Of a DNA stretch of 5,187 bases, positions 1 through 4,532 are shown piece after piece (position 1 is the first letter of the stretch; each line of letters starts with the position of its first letter). This stretch comes from Rhodospirillales bacterium. Its GTDB lineage: Bacteria; Pseudomonadota; Alphaproteobacteria; Acetobacterales; Acetobacteraceae. The notes beneath the pieces are model-generated. The model worked only from the letters and a program-made list of their open reading frames with translations, was not told the DNA's origin and searched no databases. The stretch spans positions 1 to 5,187 of the forward strand of contig JANXSA010000742.1 in assembly GCA_025352915.1 (NCBI GenBank), given 5' to 3'. A program made the translations under genes and the position numbers.

Positions 1-488
1 ACCAGGTCCGGCCCCACCACCGCCTGGATGCCATCGCCATCCGGCAGCCGCGTCACCCACGGCACCGCCGCGCCATAGTCAAATCGCAGCACCAGCTCCA
101 TCCGCATCATCACCCGCCCGCGCCGCCCCTCAACGATGCGAACAACCGCCCCCCCACCGCCACCAATCGGCATGAAATCCACCACCGCCACCTCCCCGGT
201 CTGCGTGGCAAACACCGTCTCCAGCACCAGCGACCCGCAGCGATACGCCCGACGGCTCCGCGCCGCCGCCGACACCGGCGCGATCAGCCAGCGCCCATGC
301 GAGGCATCCCCCAAAAGGGCTGCAAAACACGCCGGACTATCGAATCGCGGCCAGCACAACCAATCGATCGACCCCGCCCGCGACACCAGCGCCGCACTCC
401 GGCAATCCCCGATCAGCGCATAATCGCCAATCTCCGCCGCCGCCCCCCTCTGCCTTGGTCCCCGCTGATTCAGCGCGCCCGCCCCCAA
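1..488 (-). CDS. GH15 glycoside hydrolase (trehalase/glucoamylase-like), N-terminal part only
   Basis: The minus-strand frame open from here to the left edge encodes 162 visible residues. About residues 20-37 read IGDYALIGDCRSAALVSR, followed by a GSIDWLCWPRFDSPACFAAL-type segment (about 39-58). These are the hallmark opening of bacterial GH15 proteins with the 'trehalase-like' N-terminal beta-sandwich domain. Family members hydrolyse alpha-glucosidic bonds in trehalose or malto-oligosaccharides and are usually cytoplasmic; no signal peptide is visible. The (alpha/alpha)6 catalytic domain with its two acidic catalytic residues lies beyond position 1, so substrate cannot be judged. The start is uncertain. 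TTG at 488-486 has an AAGGA 5 nt upstream, while GTG at 518-516 is a longer alternative; there is no in-frame ATG before the conserved domain. Either start overlaps the upstream lipoprotein gene, which suggests one transcript and translational coupling. Family call is strong; exact activity is open. Confidence 0.88.
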   Translation of the reverse strand, partial: MGAGALNQRGPRQRGAAAEIGDYALIGDCRSAALVSRAGSIDWLCWPRFDSPACFAALLGDASHGRWLIAPVSAAARSRRAYRCGSLVLETVFATQTGEVAVVDFMPIGGGGGAVVRIVEGRRGRVMMRMELVLRFDYGAAVPWVTRLPDGDGIQAVVGPDL

Positions 489-778
489 GCCGGTCCTTGA
501 ACCGTCGGGCAAGAACACGGCATCCCCGCCACCGACGGCCCCTCCAACGGACACACATACGCCCCGGCGTAACACCCCTCGGACGCCGCCGGCCGCGCAT
601 GATACGGCGGGGCATAAAACGGCTCCGCCCCATAGTACGGCCGCGAATACCCATACGGCGAGATCACCACCGGCGGCACCCCGAAATAAACCCCGCCCGA
701 CCAATACCCCCGCGCCGCGGCCGCCCCACACCCCGCCAGCACGACAACCGCCACAAACAGCCACCAAACCCGCCGCAT
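470..778 (-). CDS. Small cysteine- and tyrosine-rich lipoprotein, function unknown
   Basis: A 102-residue protein. It starts with two arginines (2-3), a hydrophobic stretch (4-13) and a lipobox LAGC (14-17), so it is predicted to be lipid-modified on Cys17 and exported. The mature part is rich in Tyr, Pro and Gly (about 24-60, with PYGYSRPYYG at 41-50) and looks disordered. The end carries four more cysteines (69, 76, 88, 90) spaced C-x6-C-x11-C-x-C, within VCPLEGPSVAGMPCSCPT (about 75-92). These could form two disulfides in the periplasm. ATG at 778 is supported by AAGGAG (790-785) 6 nt upstream. The frame stays open much further upstream, antisense to rhlE, but that part is a shadow. The GH15 gene begins inside its 3' end. 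I recall similar Cys-motif small proteins in Acetobacteraceae but know no function. Alternative: cleavage by signal peptidase I after the alanine run at 19-22. Confidence 0.72.
   Translation of the reverse strand: MRRVWWLFVAVVVLAGCGAAAARGYWSGGVYFGVPPVVISPYGYSRPYYGAEPFYAPPYHARPAASEGCYAGAYVCPLEGPSVAGMPCSCPTVQGPAWGRAR
494..498 (-). promoter_or_regulatory. Ribosome binding site deciding the GH15 TTG start
   Basis: The minus strand reads AAGGA at 498-494, 5 nt before TTG (488-486). It lies inside the last codons of the lipoprotein gene. It favours this TTG over the GTG at 518, but the choice remains an inference. Confidence 0.45.
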
Positions 779-784
779 CGCCCG

Positions 785-790
785 CTCCTT
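785..790 (-). promoter_or_regulatory. Ribosome binding site of the lipoprotein gene
   Basis: The minus strand reads AAGGAG at 790-785, with a 6-nt spacer to the ATG at 778. It is the best Shine-Dalgarno match in the window. It fixes the start within a frame that otherwise stays open for hundreds of codons. Confidence 0.75.
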
Positions 791-844
791 CCGCTCCCGA
801 TCCGCCCACCCGCCCGACCGCCCGCCACGCAGATCAGTCAAACC

Positions 845-873
845 TTGACATCCAACCCCAGTTTGCCGATACG
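845..873 (+). promoter_or_regulatory. Candidate sigma-70 promoter of rhlE
   Basis: TTGACA (845-850) matches the -35 consensus fully. A 17-nt spacer leads to GATACG (868-873), a weak -10 (3 of 6). Transcription would start near 880, giving a leader of about 80 nt. The -35 is half of an inverted repeat GTCAA-N3-TTGAC (837-849), which could also be an operator. The weak -10 keeps confidence low. Confidence 0.4.
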
Positions 874-884
874 CCGCTACGGAT

Positions 885-901
885 GCGCGCGCCCCGCGCG
901 C
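885..901 (+). other. All-GC hairpin in the rhlE leader
   Basis: GCGCGCG (885-891) and CGCGCGC (895-901) pair perfectly around a CCC loop. If transcription starts near 880, this hairpin would sit almost at the 5' end of the mRNA, where it could protect the transcript or affect ribosome loading. There is no T-tract, so it is not a standard terminator. Alternating GC runs also arise by chance in DNA this GC-rich. Confidence 0.4.
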
Positions 902-943
902 CGGTAGTGGCACGCCCATATAGCTGACATATGGCGCCACGAT

Positions 944-948
944 GGAAG
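944..948 (+). promoter_or_regulatory. Weak ribosome binding site for the rhlE TTG start
   Basis: GGAAG lies 10 nt before TTG 959. It is the only purine-rich Shine-Dalgarno-like run near the start. It lies inside a six-codon ORF (ATG 942 to TGA 960-962) whose stop overlaps the TTG, so coupling is possible. Confidence 0.4.
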
Positions 949-958
949 CACAGAAATT

Positions 959-3007
959 TTGACCGATACCACCAAGCCGACCGAGACCACGCCGACCGAG
1001 ACCACGCCGACCCAGGCGGAGTCCCCGACCCCCGCGCCGACCGAAGCCGCGGCCCAGCAAGCCGCGCCCAAGCAAACCACGCCCGAGCAAACCACGCCCG
1101 AGCAAACCACGCCCGCCGGCGCAGACGACGACGCCCCCTACCCCGAAGAATACGACTATCCTGACGAACCCGAGGAACAGCCGCAATCCGGCTTCGCCGC
1201 CCTCGGCCTGTCGCCCGAAATCGTCCGCGCGGTGACCGAAAAAGGCTACACCATCCCCACGCCTATCCAGGCCCAGGCCATCCCCTACGTCCTGATGGGC
1301 CGCGACCTCCTCGGCACCGCCCAGACCGGCACCGGCAAGACCGCCGGCTTCACCCTGCCGATGATCGACATCCTCTCCGGCTCCCGCGCCCGCGCCCGCA
1401 TGCCGCGCAGCCTCATCCTCGAACCCACCCGCGAACTCGCCCTCCAGGTGGCGGAAAACTTCGTCGAATACGGCAAATACCTCAAGCTGACCCACGCCCT
1501 GGTGATCGGCGGCGAAAGCATGTCCGACCAGAAGGAAATCCTCATGCGCGGGGTCGATGTCCTCATCGCCACCCCCGGCCGCCTGATGGACATGTTCGAC
1601 CGCGGCAGCATCCTCCTCTCCGACGTAAAAGTCCTGGTCATCGACGAAGCCGACCGCATGCTCGACATGGGCTTCATCCCCGACGTCGAAAAAATCGTCT
1701 CCCTGCTGCCCAAAAACCGGCAAACCCTGTTCTTCAGCGCCACCATGGCGCCCGAAATCAAGCGCCTGGCCGACGCCTTCCTGCAAAACCCCAAGCTCGT
1801 CGCCGTCGACCGCGCCGCCACCGTCGCCACCACCATCACCGAGGCCCTCCTCCTGGTCGCCGAACTGGACAAGCGCGAGGCCCTGCGCCGCCTTATCCGC
1901 TCCGAGGACGTGCAGAACGCGCTGATCTTCTGCAACCGCAAAAAAGACGTCGACATCCTCTACAAGTCGCTGGCCAAACACGGCTTCAGCGTCGGCGCCC
2001 TGCACGGCGACATGGCCCAGCCGGTCCGCTTCGCCACCCTGGAAAAATTCAAGGCCGGCGAACTCCGCCTGCTCTGCTGCTCGGACGTCGCCGCCCGCGG
2101 CATCGACATCGGCGGCCTGTCCCACGTCTTCAACTTCGACGCCCCGCACCACGCCGAAGACTACATCCACCGCATCGGCCGCACCGGCCGCGCCGGCCGC
2201 GAAGGCCGCGCCTTCACCCTGGCCGCCCCCGAAGACCGTCAAAATGTCGACGCCATCGAGAAACTGATCGCCCACGCCATCCCGCGCATCGCCGTCCCCG
2301 GACTCGACGCGGTCGAATGGGCCGAGGGCGACGGCCGCCGCCGTGGCCGCGGTGGCCGCCCCCAAGCTGCCACACGTGCCGCCGCCGCCCCCAAGCGCAC
2401 CGCCAAACCCGCCGCCGAGAAATCGGCCGAGGCGACCACGGAAAAGCCCGTGCGCACACCGCGCGTCCGCGCCCCCCGGGCACCGCGCGAAATCGCCCAG
2501 CCGGTCGAAGTCGCCGCCGACATCCCCTTCGAGCAGCCGGAGATCATCGAAACCTCCTCGCCGGAAATCCAGCCCGTCGAAGTCCAGCCCGCCGAAGTCC
2601 AGCCCGCCGAAGTCCAGATTGCCGAGCCCACCACCACCCGCCCCCCCCGCCGCGAGCGCGACCGCGACCGGGATCGCCCCCGCCGGGACGAACCCCGCCG
2701 GGACGAACCGCGCCGGGACGAGCCCCGCCGCGACGAACCGCGCCGCGAAGAATTTCGCGCCCGCACCGACGAGCAAAAGCGCCGCGACAGCGGCGATGAA
2801 CCCCGCCGCCGCGAAGGCGGCGATGAGCCCCGCCGCCGCGACAACAACGACGAACCAAGGCGCCGCGAAGGCGGCGACGAACCCCGCCGCTACCGCGACA
2901 ACGACCTAGGCCCGCGCGTCCTCGGCTTCGGCGACGAAACCCCCGCCTTCATGCTCGTCGCCGCCCGCCCCCGCGGTCCCCTCGCCGACTCAACCCCCGA
3001 CTGCTGA
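959..3007 (+). CDS. rhlE: RhlE-like ATP-dependent DEAD-box RNA helicase with long charged C-terminal tail
   Basis: A 682-residue protein that unwinds or remodels RNA using ATP, in the cytoplasm (ribosome assembly, RNA decay, cold adaptation in the family). All motifs are present: Q motif (F79 to Q104), motif I AQTGTGKT (121-128), Ia PTRELA (156-161), TPGR (205-208), DEAD (229-232), SAT (260-262), IV LIFCNRK (322-328), [10 protein letters not shown] (375-383) and [10 protein letters not shown] (404-411). [15 protein letters not shown] (434-448) closes the core as in E. coli RhlE. Residues 1-76 are a Thr/Pro/Glu-rich low-complexity leader. Residues 456-650 are disordered, with an Arg/Gly patch, Ala/Lys stretch, QPAEV repeats, PRRDE repeats (574-598) and a nine-residue [13 protein letters not shown] repeat (612-647). 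This makes the protein over 200 residues longer than E. coli RhlE. TTG 959 is chosen because the in-frame stop is at 905-907 and no ATG or GTG precedes the Q motif. A promoter candidate lies at 845-873. It may be co-transcribed with gcdH. Confidence 0.95.
   Translation: MTDTTKPTETTPTETTPTQAESPTPAPTEAAAQQAAPKQTTPEQTTPEQTTPAGADDDAPYPEEYDYPDEPEEQPQSGFAALGLSPEIVRAVTEKGYTIPTPIQAQAIPYVLMGRDLLGTAQTGTGKTAGFTLPMIDILSGSRARARMPRSLILEPTRELALQVAENFVEYGKYLKLTHALVIGGESMSDQKEILMRGVDVLIATPGRLMDMFDRGSILLSDVKVLVIDEADRMLDMGFIPDVEKIVSLLPKNRQTLFFSATMAPEIKRLADAFLQNPKLVAVDRAATVATTITEALLLVAELDKREALRRLIRSEDVQNALIFCNRKKDVDILYKSLAKHGFSVGALHGDMAQPVRFATLEKFKAGELRLLCCSDVAARGIDIGGLSHVFNFDAPHHAEDYIHRIGRTGRAGREGRAFTLAAPEDRQNVDAIEKLIAHAIPRIAVPGLDAVEWAEGDGRRRGRGGRPQAATRAAAAPKRTAKPAAEKSAEATTEKPVRTPRVRAPRAPREIAQPVEVAADIPFEQPEIIETSSPEIQPVEVQPAEVQPAEVQIAEPTTTRPPRRERDRDRDRPRRDEPRRDEPRRDEPRRDEPRREEFRARTDEQKRRDSGDEPRRREGGDEPRRRDNNDEPRRREGGDEPRRYRDNDLGPRVLGFGDETPAFMLVAARPRGPLADSTPDC
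976..1011 (+). repeat. 15-nt tandem repeat, helicase N-terminus (copy set 1)
   Basis: GCCGACCGAGACCAC occurs perfectly at 976-990 and 991-1005, followed by a partial third unit GCCGAC. In frame, it encodes Thr/Pro/Glu residues (about 6-18). Confidence 0.85.
1071..1115 (+). repeat. 15-nt tandem repeat, helicase N-terminus (copy set 2)
   Basis: Three perfect copies of AGCAAACCACGCCCG (1071-1085, 1086-1100, 1101-1115). They encode the TTPEQ repeat at about residues 38-53. Perfect nucleotide identity between copies implies recent expansion or gene-internal slippage. Confidence 0.88.
2570..2626 (+). repeat. 15-nt tandem repeat encoding QPAEV
   Basis: Units begin at 2570, 2585, 2600 and 2615. The middle two are identical (CAGCCCGCCGAAGTC), the first differs by one base and the last is degenerate. 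The product is [19 protein letters not shown] (residues 538-556), an acidic linker in the helicase tail. Confidence 0.85.
2678..2752 (+). repeat. 15-nt tandem repeat encoding PRRDE
   Basis: Five units of 15 nt encode PRRDE four times, then PRREE (residues 574-598). Copies differ mostly at third positions (CGG/CGC, GAA/GAG, CCC/CCG). Alternating Arg and acidic residues give a mixed-charge disordered segment of the RhlE tail. Confidence 0.85.
2792..2899 (+). repeat. 27-nt tandem repeat in the helicase tail
   Basis: Four units of nine residues (612-647) follow the pattern [12 protein letters not shown]; the last reads R-R-Y-R. The GGCGATGAGCCCCGCCGCCG-like core recurs every 27 nt. It is a second mixed-charge repeat type directly after the PRRDE tract. 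Confidence 0.8.
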
Positions 3008-3020
3008 CCGAAGCCGCTTC

Positions 3021-3051
3021 GTAGGGTGCAATGCCGCTTGGCATTGCACCA
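3021..3051 (+). repeat. REP-like GTAG hairpin, copy 1
   Basis: GTAG (3021-3024) is followed at once by a perfect 11-bp stem: GGTGCAATGCC (3025-3035), loop GCTT, GGCATTGCACC (3040-3050). It lies 13 nt after the rhlE stop, inside the 94-nt gap before gcdH. A second copy at 4416-4446 matches at 28 of 31 positions. There is no T-tract, so it is not a classic Rho-independent terminator, but it could block 3' exonucleases or separate rhlE and gcdH expression. The GTAG-plus-palindrome layout is that of REP elements. Confidence 0.8.
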
Positions 3052-3101
3052 TCGTCCCCCGCGCCCACATCAACGATCGGCACCAGCCGGAGACCCGCCC
3101 C

Positions 3102-4313
3102 ATGAACGACGCACCCGCCGCCCCCTCCACCAAAGGCAAGCTCGGGCCGTTCAAATGGGATGACGCCCTGCAACTCGACGGCCAACTCACCGAGGACGAA
3201 CGCGCCCTCCGCGACGCCGCCCACCAATTCTGCCAGGAGAAACTCCTCCCGCGCGTCCTGATGGGCTTCCGCCACGAGCACTTCGACCGCGAAATCATGA
3301 ACGAATTCGGCGAAATGGGCTTCCTCGGCGCCACCCTCTCCACCCATGGCTGCGCCGATGCCGGCTACGTCGCCTACGGCCTGATCTCCCGCGAGGTCGA
3401 GCGCGTCGACAGCGGCTACCGCAGCGCCTTCTCCGTCCAATCCAGCCTGGTCATGTATCCGATCTACGCCTTCGGCTCCGAAGACCAGAAAGACCGCTAC
3501 CTCCCCAAACTCCGCACCGGCGAATTCGTCGGCTGCTTCGGCCTCACCGAGCCCGATGGCGGCTCCGACCCCGGCGCCATGCGCAGCCGCGCCAAATCCG
3601 TCGACGGCGGATACCTGCTCAACGGCAACAAAACCTGGATCTCCAACGCCCCGATCGCCGATGTCTTCGTCGTCTGGGCCAAGGACGATGCCGGCGACAT
3701 CCGCGGCTTCATCCTCGACCGCGGCATGAAAGGCCTGACCACGCCCAAAATCGAAGGCAAGTTCAGCCTGCGCGCCTCGGTCACCGGTCAAATTATGATG
3801 GACGACGTCTTCGTCCCTTCGGAGAACATGCTCCCGAAGGTCAAAGGCCTGCGCGGCCCCTTCTCCTGCCTCAACAACGCCCGCTACGGCATCTCCTGGG
3901 GCGCCCTGGGGGCCGCCGAATTCTGCTGGCACGCCGCCCGCGACTACACCCTCAACCGCATCGTCTTCGGCCGCCCGCTGGCCGCCACCCAACTGGTGCA
4001 GAAAAAGCTGGCGGACATGCAAACCGAAATCACCCTGGCCCTGCAATCCGTCCTGCGCCTCGGCCGCCTGATGGACGAAGGCCAGGCAGCACCCGAGATG
4101 ATCAGCCTGTGCAAGCGCAACTCCTGCGGCAAATCCCTTGATATCGCAAGAATGTCACGCGACATGCACGGCGGCAACGGCATCGTCGACGAATACCATG
4201 TCATCCGCCACGTGCTGAACCTGGAAACCGTCAACACCTACGAAGGCACCCACGACGTCCACGCCCTGATCCTCGGCCGCGCCCAAACCGGCATCGCCGC
4301 CTTCGGCGAGTAA
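3102..4313 (+). CDS. gcdH: Glutaryl-CoA dehydrogenase
   Basis: A 403-residue FAD enzyme of the acyl-CoA dehydrogenase family. It oxidises and decarboxylates glutaryl-CoA to crotonyl-CoA and CO2, passing electrons to electron-transfer flavoprotein, in lysine, tryptophan and glutarate breakdown. It aligns by eye along its full length with human GCDH after the transit peptide. [18 protein letters not shown] (about 100-117) carries Arg107 and Ser111, equivalent to the glutaryl-carboxylate-binding Arg94 and Ser98 of mature human [17 protein letters not shown] (145-157) starts the beta domain, KTWISN is at 177-182, and NTYEGTHD (378-385) holds the catalytic base Glu381. These residues separate it from other acyl-CoA dehydrogenases. 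ATG 3102 has GGAG (3089-3092) 9 nt upstream and precedes the conserved FKWDDAL (17-23). No CoA-transferase or regulator lies next to it. It may share a transcript with rhlE, since no promoter is evident in the gap. Confidence 0.96.
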   Translation: MNDAPAAPSTKGKLGPFKWDDALQLDGQLTEDERALRDAAHQFCQEKLLPRVLMGFRHEHFDREIMNEFGEMGFLGATLSTHGCADAGYVAYGLISREVERVDSGYRSAFSVQSSLVMYPIYAFGSEDQKDRYLPKLRTGEFVGCFGLTEPDGGSDPGAMRSRAKSVDGGYLLNGNKTWISNAPIADVFVVWAKDDAGDIRGFILDRGMKGLTTPKIEGKFSLRASVTGQIMMDDVFVPSENMLPKVKGLRGPFSCLNNARYGISWGALGAAEFCWHAARDYTLNRIVFGRPLAATQLVQKKLADMQTEITLALQSVLRLGRLMDEGQAAPEMISLCKRNSCGKSLDIARMSRDMHGGNGIVDEYHVIRHVLNLETVNTYEGTHDVHALILGRAQTGIAAFGE

Positions 4314-4323
4314 GCCAGCAAGC

Positions 4324-4345
4324 GCTTCTTTTTGAAAAAAGAAGC
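4324..4345 (+). other. AT-rich hairpin after gcdH (possible terminator)
   Basis: GCTTCTTTT (4324-4332) and AAAAGAAGC (4337-4345) form a perfect 9-bp stem with a TGAA loop, 11 nt after the gcdH stop. An A5 run follows instead of T's, so it is not a canonical terminator on the plus strand. It resembles an AT-rich hairpin I recall seeing after many genes in Acetobacteraceae, probably acting as an mRNA 3' end or transcription stop. AAGCGCTT (4320-4327) overlaps it as a short palindrome. Confidence 0.55.
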
Positions 4346-4371
4346 AAAAACTTTCATCCGCTGACTTGCTT

Positions 4372-4400
4372 CCCTCCTGTTTGCGGAGGGCGGCCGCCCC
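4372..4400 (+). other. GC-rich hairpin and overlapping palindrome in the gcdH downstream spacer
   Basis: CCCTCC (4372-4377) pairs with GGAGGG (4385-4390) around a 7-nt loop. GGGCGGCCGCCC (4388-4399) is a perfect 12-nt palindrome sharing three bases with it. The two structures are mutually exclusive if folded. No T-tract follows; role unknown. Confidence 0.45.
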
Positions 4401-4415
4401 CCCAAAAGACCCGCC

Positions 4416-4446
4416 GTAGGGTGCAATGCGCTTTGGCATTGCACCA
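4416..4446 (+). repeat. REP-like GTAG hairpin, copy 2
   Basis: GTAG (4416-4419) is followed directly by a perfect 10-bp stem: GGTGCAATGC (4420-4429), loop GCTTTG, GCATTGCACC (4436-4445). It has the same orientation as copy 1, and the differences are confined to the loop and stem top. It lies in the 219-nt gap between gcdH and the next gene, ahead of that gene's AT-rich promoter region. Confidence 0.8.
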
Positions 4447-4463
4447 CCTTCACCCACAAATTC

Positions 4464-4480
4464 TCCGAAATTTATTCGGA
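4464..4480 (+). promoter_or_regulatory. Operator-like inverted repeat TCCGAA-N5-TTCGGA
   Basis: Perfect 6-bp arms (4464-4469 and 4475-4480) around ATTTA. The site ends 16 nt before the candidate -35 of the downstream gene and lies in the only strongly AT-rich stretch of the window. It could bind a dimeric regulator; no specific regulator is recognised. Confidence 0.35.
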
Positions 4481-4496
4481 ATTATTTCAAAAAAAC

Positions 4497-4525
4497 TTGC
4501 ATAATTCGTCACGTTGCGGTATATT
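4497..4525 (+). promoter_or_regulatory. Candidate sigma-70 promoter giving a leaderless mRNA
   Basis: TTGCAT (4497-4502), a 17-nt spacer and TATATT (4520-4525, 5 of 6 to the -10 consensus). An A7 run (4489-4495) directly upstream resembles an UP element. Transcription would start about 7 nt after the -10, at or next to the ATG at 4533, so there is no room for a leader. An alternative -10, TATTAT (4522-4527), leads to the same conclusion. Confidence 0.5.
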
Positions 4526-4532
4526 ATCCCCA

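Noticed and set aside
136..423. Plus-strand 95-codon frame within the GH15 region
   Set aside because: The minus strand here encodes a clear GH15 N-terminus, and the plus frame has no recognisable features.
337..654. Minus-strand 105-codon frame overlapping the lipoprotein and GH15 genes
   Set aside because: Arg-rich shadow product in a different frame from both supported genes.
908..922. Possible sigma-54 promoter (TGGCACG at 908-914)
   Set aside because: The -24 box fits, but the required GC of the -12 box is missing; TATA stands where TTGC is expected.
954..961. Programmed -1 frameshift joining ATG 942 to the helicase frame
   Set aside because: The bases do not form a standard X XXY YYZ slippery heptamer in the ATG frame, and a TTG start explains the gene more simply.
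931..1164. ATG 931 frame as an alternative gene start before the helicase
   Set aside because: It is in a different frame from the helicase and gives a low-complexity Arg-rich product that ends inside the gene.
779..2776. Minus-strand frame open for 768 codons, antisense to rhlE
   Set aside because: Only its last 102 codons (778-470) are a real gene. The rest is Gly/Ala/Asp/Val-rich and is the mirror of GC-rich rhlE codons, as expected when third positions are nearly all C or G.
3025..3050. REP-like hairpin as a Rho-independent terminator of rhlE
   Set aside because: No T-tract follows the stem on either strand, and the second copy in another context points to a dispersed repeat instead.
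2949..4046. Minus-strand 365-codon frame antisense to gcdH
   Set aside because: It lies opposite an unmistakable full-length glutaryl-CoA dehydrogenase and has low-complexity composition typical of antisense frames in GC-rich DNA.
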